Of a DNA stretch of 19,282 nucleotides, positions 1-6,027 are shown in pieces. Source of the DNA: CAILLO01 sp964579735 (GTDB lineage Bacteria; Bacillota; Clostridia; Saccharofermentanales; UBA5734); NCBI GenBank assembly GCA_964579735.1, contig CAZOHH010000043.1:1-19282 (forward strand). Reading direction: 5' to 3'. The position numbers and the translations under genes were made by a program. Position 1 is the first letter of the stretch; each line of letters opens with the position of its first letter. The notes beneath the pieces were generated by a model. The model was not told the origin of the DNA. It was given only the letters and a program-made list of their open reading frames with translations, and searched no databases.

Positions 1-731
1 GCGTCGTCCATCCATTCGACGGGGGGCGAGACCCTCTCGCCCTCGGTGTCGAGAACGGAAAGAGCGAATCCAGTCGGGAACCCGATCGGGCGGACGAGAA
101 TCCGACCGGAATGCAGGAGGCCCGGCATGGCCACCGTCCCAGTCTTCGGAAGGACGAAGCATAGGGTGGCATCGGCCATGAGGGCACCCGCCACGGTCCG
201 CCCAGTATCGCAATCGGTTCCGGAGACGATGTCGACGGCCAATATCCGGCAGCGAAGGGGGTTCGTCGATTGCATGGCGCGGATGCGGTCGAAGAGAGCA
301 TGGACCGGCTCAGGAAGCATGGTTCCATGGAAGCCGGTGCCGAATGCAGCATCGAGGACGACGAGCGAGCCTGCGGTATCGAGGAGGTCGGGCGCATCGG
401 AGGGAACGGATGGTATATCGAGGCGGTGGGCTGCTTCGCGGTTCACGGCGCTTTCAACCCCTAGATCGGCGCCGGGGTCTGTTTCACAGATTCGTACGTC
501 ATGGCCGGCGGTCCGAAGAAGGCGGGCCGCCGCGAAGCCATCCCCGCCGTTGCTGCCCTTCCCGCAAAGGACAAGGAAGACGACAGGGGTCGGTAGGTCC
601 ACGCTCAATTGCACTGCGGCATCGGCAATGGCACAAGCAGCGTTCTCCATCAGGACGGCACGCGGGAGCCCCAGTTGCTCCATGGCGGCCTGGTCGACGA
701 GTCGCGCTTCCCGGCTCCCGAGTGTAATCAT
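1..731 (-). CDS. nnrE: NAD(P)H-hydrate epimerase (NnrE/YjeF_N domain), partial at the window edge
   Basis: Repairs hydrated NADH/NADPH by epimerising R-NAD(P)HX to the S form. The visible 243 residues begin at an ATG whose complement ends at 731, with AAGGA at 737-741 placed five bases upstream. Family motifs seen: MENAA (res 28-32), the nucleotide loop GKGSNGGDG (57-65; the usual form is GKGNNGGDG, so one Asn is Ser here), VLDAAFGTG (125-133, with D127) and AVDIVSGTD (165-173, with D167). The reading frame runs off the left edge just after the epimerase domain. In many bacteria this protein continues into an ADP/ATP-dependent NAD(P)HX dehydratase domain, so the full gene may be bifunctional, but that part cannot be seen. 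It is divergent from ttcA. Confidence 0.9.
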   Translation of the reverse strand, partial: MITLGSREARLVDQAAMEQLGLPRAVLMENAACAIADAAVQLSVDLPTPVVFLVLCGKGSNGGDGFAAARLLRTAGHDVRICETDPGADLGVESAVNREAAHRLDIPSVPSDAPDLLDTAGSLVVLDAAFGTGFHGTMLPEPVHALFDRIRAMQSTNPLRCRILAVDIVSGTDCDTGRTVAGALMADATLCFVLPKTGTVAMPGLLHSGRILVRPIGFPTGFALSVLDTEGERVSPPVEWMDD

Positions 732-775
732 CGTGGTCCTTCCCGTGCGTCCGTGTCCACACTTCTGAATGCTAC

Positions 776-804
776 TTGGAATATCCACTATCCAGCGGTA
801 GAAT
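776..804 (+). promoter_or_regulatory. Sigma-A-type promoter for ttcA
   Basis: TTGGAA at 776-781 (4 of 6 to the -35 consensus) and TAGAAT at 799-804 (5 of 6 to the -10) are separated by the ideal 17 bases. The start of transcription would be near 811, giving a very short leader that holds only the ribosome site GGAGGG at 814-819 ahead of the ATG at 826. It lies in the 94-base gap shared with the divergent nnrE. Confidence 0.6.
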
Positions 805-825
805 GCAACCCGTGGAGGGCAAGGG

Positions 826-1581
826 ATGGAGAGGGAACGGTCCAAGTTGGTCGGGGCGGTACGCAGGGCCGTCGAGGACTATGGGATGATCGCACCGGGC
901 GACCGCGTCGCAGTCGGCGTCTCCGGAGGCAAGGACAGTCTCGCGCTTCTCTATGCCCTCGCCCGGTACCGCGTCTTCTCCCGTGCTCCCTTCGAACTCG
1001 TCGCGATCATGCTGGACCTTGGCTTCCCCGATGTCGATTCTTCGCACGTGGAGGAATACTGCCTCTCCCTCGGCGTCCCGTTCCACCTGGAACGCACGCA
1101 GATCGGTCCCATCATCTTCGACATCCGCAAGGAGCCGAGCCCCTGTTCGCTCTGTGCCCGCCTCCGGCGCGGCATCCTCGTACAGAAAGCGAAGGACCTC
1201 GGATGCAATCGGCTCGCATTGGGGCACACCCGGGAAGACGCCGTGGAGACCCTGCTCATGTCCATGTTCTACGAAGGCCGCATCCACTGTTTCGAGCCCG
1301 TTTCGTGGCTCAGCCGCGCGGAAATCCACCTGATCCGCCCCATCGCCCACGTGAGGGAGGATCTCATCCGCGCACTCGTCGATGACTTGGGGCTCCCCGT
1401 GCTGAAGAGTCCGTGCCCGGCGACCGGAACCACCTCGCGTCGACGCGTCGAGGATCTCCTTTCGGATCTTTCCGTAGATGACCCCGAGTTGGGCGACCGC
1501 ATCTTCGGCTCCCTCCTCGCCTCCGGCATCGACGGCTGGAAAAAGTCCGCCTCCCATCAAAGGGAAGCGGACTCGCCGTAG
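826..1581 (+). CDS. ttcA: TtcA-family tRNA 2-thiocytidine synthetase (PP-loop ATPase)
   Basis: Adenylates and thiolates cytidine 32 of tRNA, using ATP and an iron-sulfur cluster in the cytoplasm. The 251-residue protein has the PP-loop SGGKDS at residues 33-38, a C107-x2-C110 pair in PCSLCARLRRG and a third cysteine at C197; this three-cysteine arrangement is the cluster-binding signature of TtcA and argues against the tRNA-lysidine synthetase TilS. LGHTRED (132-138) matches the family's LGHxxDD with Glu for the last Asp. The length is shorter than the roughly 310 residues of the E. coli enzyme, as is common in Gram-positive relatives. The start is fixed by GGAGGG at 814-819. The last codons overlap the terminator of the convergent trxA. 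The substrate base is inferred from the family. Confidence 0.82.
   Translation: MERERSKLVGAVRRAVEDYGMIAPGDRVAVGVSGGKDSLALLYALARYRVFSRAPFELVAIMLDLGFPDVDSSHVEEYCLSLGVPFHLERTQIGPIIFDIRKEPSPCSLCARLRRGILVQKAKDLGCNRLALGHTREDAVETLLMSMFYEGRIHCFEPVSWLSRAEIHLIRPIAHVREDLIRALVDDLGLPVLKSPCPATGTTSRRRVEDLLSDLSVDDPELGDRIFGSLLASGIDGWKKSASHQREADSP
1540..1573 (-). terminator. Intrinsic terminator of trxA, lying inside the 3' end of ttcA
   Basis: Read on the minus strand, AGTCCGC (1573-1567) pairs perfectly with GCGGACT (1550-1544). The stem continues through a T-G wobble and TCCC/GGGA to a TTTGAT loop, giving 12 pairs, and five T residues follow (1544-1540). It begins 23 bases after the trxA stop. On the plus strand the wobble becomes a C/A mismatch and no T run follows, so it is directional. 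Confidence 0.85.
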
Positions 1582-1596
1582 GCCGGAATACGTGCT

Positions 1597-1914
1597 CTAG
1601 AGTGCCTTGTCGATCATGGCGGCGAGATCCTCGTAGGGACGTGCCCCGATCACGCGGTCCACGACCTGCCCGCCCTTCATGACGAAGAGAGTCGGGATGC
1701 TCATCACCTTGAATTTCTCGGCAAGGGCCATCTCTTCATCGACATTGATCTTGCCGACAACAGCCTTGCCTTCATAGGCGCTGGCCAGTTTTTCGACAGT
1801 GGGCCCGACCATGCGGCAGGGGCCGCACCAGACTGCCCAGAAATCAAGCAGCACCGGTTTGTCGCTGCGCATCACGAGTTCGTCGAAGTTCGCACTGGTC
1901 ACCGTCAAAGCCAT
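1597..1914 (-). CDS. trxA: Thioredoxin
   Basis: A 105-residue cytoplasmic dithiol-disulfide oxidoreductase of standard length. The active site is FWAVWCGPC with C30 and C33, and the cis-proline loop is SIPT with P74 preceded by I73. VDEEMALAEKF and the C-terminal helix match classical thioredoxin. A strong AGGAGG at 1923-1928 lies eight bases before the ATG. The gene appears to be monocistronic, with its own possible -10 upstream and a well-formed intrinsic terminator downstream. It is divergent from the GH36-like gene, and the 178-base gap between them carries two sequence dyads that could be operators. Confidence 0.97.
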   Translation of the reverse strand: MALTVTSANFDELVMRSDKPVLLDFWAVWCGPCRMVGPTVEKLASAYEGKAVVGKINVDEEMALAEKFKVMSIPTLFVMKGGQVVDRVIGARPYEDLAAMIDKAL

Positions 1915-1954
1915 GGTTCATTCCTCCTGAAAGCTTGATTTGAATCATGATCAC

Positions 1955-1960
1955 ATCATA
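1955..1960 (-). promoter_or_regulatory. Possible -10 element for trxA
   Basis: TATGAT on the minus strand matches five of six bases of the -10 consensus and would give a leader of about 34 bases containing the AGGAGG. No good -35 stands at 17 bases. TTACTG at 19 bases is poor and overlaps the 14-bp dyad at 1982-1995, which could suggest activator dependence. Confidence 0.35.
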
Positions 1961-1981
1961 CCGTTTCGCGGAATTCGGGCA

Positions 1982-1995
1982 GTAACTGGAGTTAC
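1982..1995. repeat. 14-bp inverted repeat, candidate operator
   Basis: GTAACT and AGTTAC form a perfect six-base dyad around a GG centre. It falls where the -35 of trxA would be, if TATGAT at 1955-1960 is the -10. No regulator is assigned. Confidence 0.45.
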
Positions 1996-1999
1996 ATGC

Positions 2000-2023
2000 A
2001 TCTTCGGGACATGTCACGAAGAT
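2000..2023. repeat. 24-bp near-perfect palindrome, candidate operator
   Basis: Outer arms ATCTTCG (2000-2006) and CGAAGAT (2017-2023) are exact reverse complements. The core GACATGTC (2008-2015) is itself palindromic. Only the pair 2007/2016 (G against A) breaks the symmetry, so 11 of 12 pairs match. It lies midway between the putative trxA and GH36-like promoters, a natural place for a dimeric regulator of both. Confidence 0.55.
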
Positions 2024-2045
2024 CCTATCCCCTCGCAGAAATCGT

Positions 2046-2074
2046 TTGCATCGCCTTCTGTCAATGGATACAAT
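2046..2074 (+). promoter_or_regulatory. Candidate promoter of the GH36-like gene
   Basis: TACAAT at 2069-2074 matches five of six -10 bases. TTGCAT at 2046-2051 matches three of six -35 bases at a 17-base spacing. Transcription would begin near 2081, directly ahead of a G-rich ribosome site and the ATG at 2093. This favours 2093 over the in-frame upstream ATG at 1940. Confidence 0.5.
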
Positions 2075-2092
2075 CGAACGGGGGGAAACGCC

Positions 2093-3829
2093 ATGCCGAC
2101 GGAAGCCACGAGCGTCTATGGATACATGGTCCGTTCCGGCACGATCCGCTATCGATGCGGAAGCGAGCTGGGAGCGGTCGACGTCAGCATCGGTGCCACG
2201 CCCCGCCCGGCCCCCCCGGGACTGACCGCATGGTGTGCCCTCTCCACCGAATTCGGAGGTCTCCGGGCCACACTCAACGTCAAGAACTCCATGGGGCTGC
2301 CCGTTGATATCCTTTCCGCCCAGCTCGAGACCAACGTCTTCCTGTCTCCCACCAAGCGGGTCTTCGCGAATGGGTGGCAGTCGGAAAGCGTCTCCGATCT
2401 CGTCCGCATTTCCGAAGGACTGAGCTCCCCCCGTCTTTCCCGCGCCACCGACAAGGCCTGCGGTGACTACGACCTCGTCCGATATGGCCCGGGGCGCGTT
2501 CACAGCTGGACCTATACCTATTTCGGCACCGAAGAGGATTTCTCCTTTGCGGGATCCCTCGACGAGACCACGGCATTCACCCGTTTCGAATTCGTCTCCG
2601 CCAGTCGTCGCGGGTCAGCCGGTCTGACGATCCATTGCGACTGCGCCGGTCTGGTCCTGCCTCCCTTGTCCCGTACGGCCGGCACCAGCGAAGCGCCCTG
2701 CCGACTCGCAGACATCTTCCTTGTCCGTGGGCGCGAGGAATCCTGCGTCGACGCGTACTTCTCGCTCCGCCGCAGAGCCTGGCCGGAGTTCAAGGGTCGC
2801 AAGGCCTTGCACCGCATTCCAGGTCCGCCTGCCCTCATGTGGGACGCTGGGTCTCGCTCGGTCCGCATCATGGACGAGCAGCGGCTCGCTGACGTATTGG
2901 ATCCGTTCCGAATCCTCGAGATCCCCCTCGATGCCGTGATTCTCGGGAGGCAACCCATTGCCGGCCTTCGTCCTTTACTCGCGCGCATCAGCCTGACTGG
3001 CGCACTGCCAGGCACCACTCTTTCTCCATTCGTATGTTCGAGGCAATCCGACACCTATCGGGAACGAAAGGAATACCTCGCGCAGGATGAGCGCGGCCAC
3101 CTGCTCAGGATTGGAACGGGGTCCGTGTCGAAGAGCCCCGACTACATACTGGATTTCTACCGGCCGGCCTGCCGCCGATATCTCGAGACGCTCTTCCATT
3201 CGCTCGTCGCGGACTGCGGCGCAGGCATCCTCCGACTCGACGACCTGCACGCCGCCACTCTGCTCGGAGGAACCGGACGTGGCCGGACCCGGGCGCAGGC
3301 CATGCAGGATGCGCTTCGTCTGCTGCAGGACCTCTGCCGTTCCATCCCTTTCATTGCCGGCGGCGTACCCCTGGGCGCCGCCTTCGAGGCCGTGGACTAC
3401 GCCGTGGCTTCGCCTACCGCCCCTTTCCGGAAAGGTCTTCCGGCTCTGGCAGGACGGGGTCTTCGGGAGCGCGCGACGATGGCGGACGCTGTCCGGACCG
3501 TTCTTGCACGACGACATCTGGACGGTCGCGCCTTCCGTTCCTCCACGGGTGTCTTCACCCTGCTTCGCAGCCGCGACGGTGTGGTGGACGCGGAGAATCG
3601 ACGCCTCTTCCAGGCGTGCACCGTCTTCGGCGGCGTCGTCGCAACGTCCGACCCTGTGGGAAGCTACTCCCCATCCATCCTGGAGCAGTTCCGGGAAGCC
3701 GTCCTTCACCGGGGTTCCCGGCTCTTCGAGAAGCGTGTCCGCGGTATGAAGGTGGAGAAGGACGGATCCGTCTCGGTAATCTACGACCTGCAGGGAGACC
3801 GTCGCGAAGTCTCAATCCGAAAAGGCTGA
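2093..3829 (+). CDS. GH36 (melibiase)-like protein, probable catalytically inactive homologue
   Basis: The 578-residue protein follows the fold order of clostridial GH36 alpha-galactosidases: an N-terminal beta-sandwich with NGWQS and a HSWTYTYF-type segment, GSLDE, then a TIM barrel with DFYRPACRRYLETLF and GVPLGAAFEAVDY. The expected active-site motifs are altered. IPLDxxQIDDGYQ is IPLDAVILGRQ (res 277-287), the VDYCRIGxD acid/base segment is VDYAVASPT (434-442), and the NDPDVFLLR-like loop is SSTGVFTLLR. Only the nucleophile region keeps acidic residues, as LRLDDLH with D383 and D384. It lacks a signal peptide, so it is probably cytoplasmic. The start at 2093 is chosen from the promoter and a GGGGGA site; an in-frame ATG at 1940 would read through the palindrome. 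The family is clear, but activity is doubtful and the role unknown. Motif comparison is from memory. Confidence 0.65.
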   Translation: MPTEATSVYGYMVRSGTIRYRCGSELGAVDVSIGATPRPAPPGLTAWCALSTEFGGLRATLNVKNSMGLPVDILSAQLETNVFLSPTKRVFANGWQSESVSDLVRISEGLSSPRLSRATDKACGDYDLVRYGPGRVHSWTYTYFGTEEDFSFAGSLDETTAFTRFEFVSASRRGSAGLTIHCDCAGLVLPPLSRTAGTSEAPCRLADIFLVRGREESCVDAYFSLRRRAWPEFKGRKALHRIPGPPALMWDAGSRSVRIMDEQRLADVLDPFRILEIPLDAVILGRQPIAGLRPLLARISLTGALPGTTLSPFVCSRQSDTYRERKEYLAQDERGHLLRIGTGSVSKSPDYILDFYRPACRRYLETLFHSLVADCGAGILRLDDLHAATLLGGTGRGRTRAQAMQDALRLLQDLCRSIPFIAGGVPLGAAFEAVDYAVASPTAPFRKGLPALAGRGLRERATMADAVRTVLARRHLDGRAFRSSTGVFTLLRSRDGVVDAENRRLFQACTVFGGVVATSDPVGSYSPSILEQFREAVLHRGSRLFEKRVRGMKVEKDGSVSVIYDLQGDRREVSIRKG

Positions 3830-3844
3830 CCCTCTCCTGACCCG

Positions 3845-4777
3845 CTATCGATCCGTTTCAGCGGGAAGGGAGGTCAGGTCGTAGGGAGTTTCCTGGTAGA
3901 CGTAGTAGTTCAACCAGTTCGCGAACAGCAGGTTCGCATGGGCGCGCCAGCGGACGATCGGCTCGCGAGCGGGGTCGTCGTCCGGGTAATAGTTCTTCGG
4001 GACCCGGATCGAAAGCCCCTTCGCCCTGTCTCGCTCATACTCCCCCTTCAGGGTATAGGGGTCGTACTCCGAATGACCCGTCACGAAGATCTGTCGACCA
4101 TGGTTGGCGCTGGCGAGATAGACTCCGGAATCTTCGGACTCGGACAACAGCGTGAGGGCGGGCACCGCGAGGATGTCGTCCCGCAGGACGGTCGTATGGC
4201 GGGAATGCGGGACGTAGAAGATGTCGTCGAAACCGCGGAAGAGCTTCACGTGGGTGTCGGGCCGACTGTGGAGGAAGACGCCGAACATCTTCTCCGGCAG
4301 GTCGCGCTTCGGGACTCCATAGTGGTGGTAGAGTCCAGCCTGGGCTCCCCAGCAGATATGGAGCGTGGAGAAGACGTTGCGCTTCGTCCATTCGAGGATC
4401 CGGACTAGTTCGGGCCAGTAGGCGACCTCCTCGAAAGGCATCTGCTCGACCGGCGCTCCGGTGATGATGCAACCATCGTATCGGTTTCCCTCCACATCGT
4501 CGAAGGTCGTGTAGAACTTGAGCAGGTGCTCCTCCGAGATATTGCGCGGCTGGTAGGAAGCCGTGTAGACCAGGTCGACCTCGACCTGAAGCGGCGAGTT
4601 TCCCAGGAGGCGGAGCAGCTGGGTCTCCGTGGTCACCTTGGTGGGCATCAGATTGAGGATCAGGATTCTCAAAGGGCGGATTTCCTGATGGTAGGCACGG
4701 TCCTCCCGCATGAAGAACACGTTCTCCTGGTCGAGGATATCTGCCGCAGGGAGGGTGTCGGGAATCTTGATCGGCAT
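3845..4777 (-). CDS. metA: Homoserine O-acetyltransferase, MetA type
   Basis: Acylates the hydroxyl of L-homoserine as the first committed step of methionine synthesis. The 310-residue protein aligns without gaps to the E. coli numbering at the active site: nucleophile C142 (in CWGAQAGLYHHYGVPK), H235 and E237 (in TGHSEYD). GAPVEQMPFEEV carries Glu at 111. In studied MetA proteins Glu here goes with acetyl-CoA and Gly (E. coli) with succinyl-CoA, so this is probably an acetyltransferase despite its family name. AGGAGG at 4784-4789 stands six bases before the ATG. It follows the kinase gene after 39 bases with no visible promoter between, suggesting one transcript. No SAM or T-box riboswitch can fit in that gap. 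Confidence 0.95.
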   Translation of the reverse strand: MPIKIPDTLPAADILDQENVFFMREDRAYHQEIRPLRILILNLMPTKVTTETQLLRLLGNSPLQVEVDLVYTASYQPRNISEEHLLKFYTTFDDVEGNRYDGCIITGAPVEQMPFEEVAYWPELVRILEWTKRNVFSTLHICWGAQAGLYHHYGVPKRDLPEKMFGVFLHSRPDTHVKLFRGFDDIFYVPHSRHTTVLRDDILAVPALTLLSESEDSGVYLASANHGRQIFVTGHSEYDPYTLKGEYERDRAKGLSIRVPKNYYPDDDPAREPIVRWRAHANLLFANWLNYYVYQETPYDLTSLPAETDR

Positions 4778-4816
4778 TCCGTGCCTCCTGTCTTCTGGGA
4801 CTTATCGTGAGGACTC

Positions 4817-5815
4817 CTAGCGGATGAATTCGATGAGGATGGACGAGTCGGGGACGAAGGAAGGCTCCGCACGGGGGACGTGGGAAATGGCGGCGATAAG
4901 ACGCCGCGCCTCCGACAACGCAGCGGGAAGGTCGGCGAAGGTCGTACGACCGCGGAACCAGGACCCCTGCACACGCCCTTCCTCGAGATCCTTCAAAGAG
5001 TTGGCAAGGTGGCCCGCCGCGATCGGATCGACCACGCAGAATTCATACGGCATCGCGGAGTTGACGTATTCGTCGGCATCCGCGAGATACTGCTGGAAGC
5101 AGGTCGCCTCGGAGTGGTCGATCATGGGCCAGTAATCCAGCGTCTCGATCGCGGAAGCGGAGCGGTGGAGTACGTCGCGGCAGATTCGACGCAGGATGCG
5201 CATGTCGCGCATGTCCAGCAGCTGACGGTCGCCGACGAGCGAGCCATAGGGCATGATGAACACCCCTAGCCGACATTCCCTGGGGATGCTCCCCGAAATC
5301 TCACGACTCAGGCCGTGCAGGCCCTCCACGAGAAGAACGCCGCCAGGGGGAATCCGCACCGGTCTGCCGAGGCTTTCCACGCGGACGCGACGGGTGAAGT
5401 CGAAATGCGGTACGACGGCTTCTCCTCCTGCAAGCAGGTCGGTCAGCTGTCGCGACATCAGGGCGAGATCGAGGGTGATGGTGCTCTCATAATCGGGTCG
5501 GCCCTGGTCGTCCGTCGGGACGCCGTCCTGCCCATAGAGATAGTAGTCGTCCAGGGAGAGCTTCTCCGTGGCCCGGCCATGGAACTGGAGAGCGCCCGAA
5601 AGCCGGTCGTTGAAGGTGGTCTTTCCGGATGCGGTCGGTCCGGAGATGAAGACCGCCTGGATCCGAGGGTCTCCGGCGATACGGGACGCGATTGCGTCGA
5701 CGCGGGCAAGGAATGCGGCTTCGCACTCGTGGACGTAATGGTCGAGCTTCTTCGTCCCGAGGCTGTCTTCAAGGTCCTCGACGGACGTGCGGACCATGTT
5801 CTCGAGTCTGGCCAA
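4817..5815 (-). CDS. Uridine kinase/phosphoribulokinase-family nucleoside kinase, TTG start
   Basis: A 332-residue P-loop kinase, probably phosphorylating uridine or a related nucleoside. Walker A is GPTASGKTT (res 59-67). LSLDDYY (87-92) is the uridine-kinase substrate motif, followed by DYESTITLDL, HFDF (137-140) and LLVEGLHGL (161-169). Many clostridial relatives have a TGS domain in front; here only about 55 residues precede the P-loop, so that domain is absent. The start is taken as TTG (complement of 5813-5815) because AGGAGGG at 5823-5829 is seven bases upstream and an extended -10 lies at 5850-5858; the first ATG is six codons further in, and longer readings would begin upstream of the promoter. 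The substrate is inferred from the family only. Confidence 0.8.
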   Translation of the reverse strand: MARLENMVRTSVEDLEDSLGTKKLDHYVHECEAAFLARVDAIASRIAGDPRIQAVFISGPTASGKTTFNDRLSGALQFHGRATEKLSLDDYYLYGQDGVPTDDQGRPDYESTITLDLALMSRQLTDLLAGGEAVVPHFDFTRRVRVESLGRPVRIPPGGVLLVEGLHGLSREISGSIPRECRLGVFIMPYGSLVGDRQLLDMRDMRILRRICRDVLHRSASAIETLDYWPMIDHSEATCFQQYLADADEYVNSAMPYEFCVVDPIAAGHLANSLKDLEEGRVQGSWFRGRTTFADLPAALSEARRLIAAISHVPRAEPSFVPDSSILIEFIR

Positions 5816-5849
5816 CGCTCTTCCCTCCTTCCATCCGGAAATAAGCCCG

Positions 5850-5858
5850 ATTATATCA
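5850..5858 (-). promoter_or_regulatory. Extended -10 promoter of the udk-like kinase / metA unit
   Basis: TGATATAAT on the minus strand is a perfect TGn extended -10 with consensus TATAAT. No convincing -35 stands at 16-18 bases, as is usual for extended -10 promoters. The start would be near 5843, leaving about 27 bases of leader with the ribosome site. Confidence 0.6.
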
Positions 5859-5919
5859 CGAGGACGCGGTGCGCGGCAGAGGGAGAACGGCTCGTCAAGC
5901 CCGTCTCGGGCGCTCGGAT

Positions 5920-5949
5920 TTGCGTTGTCGGGAACGCCCCTGCTATAAT
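5920..5949 (+). promoter_or_regulatory. Extended -10 promoter of prfC
   Basis: TGCTATAAT at 5941-5949 is a perfect extended -10 with consensus TATAAT. TTGCGT at 5920-5925 is a weak -35 at 18 bases. Transcription would start near 5956, giving a leader of about 72 bases. A short dyad, GCGTT (5922-5926) and AACGC (5933-5937), sits in the spacer. Confidence 0.7.
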
Positions 5950-6027
5950 ACGAAGCCGGCTGCGGGACACTCCGCGATGCCGCCCACACCCTTTCCGATC
6001 GCGGCCAAACCCATTCAGGAGGACCCG

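Noticed and set aside
780..808. Possible nnrE promoter on the minus strand (TTGCAT, 17 bases, GATATT)
   Set aside because: Both boxes are weak and lie on top of the better ttcA promoter; the match may be accidental.
1940..2092. Upstream ATG for the GH36-like gene
   Set aside because: It would translate the palindromes and the promoter region; no good ribosome site precedes it, and the family-like sequence begins after 2093.
3836..3878. Nested inverted repeats (CCTGACC/GGTCAGG and CCCGCT/AGCGGG) at the junction of the convergent GH36-like gene and metA
   Set aside because: The two stems compete for the same bases and neither is followed by a T run, so a terminator is not supported, though some role in ending transcription is possible.
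5922..5937. Short dyad GCGTT/AACGC in the prfC promoter spacer
   Set aside because: Only five pairs, within chance for this base composition; noted but not called an operator.
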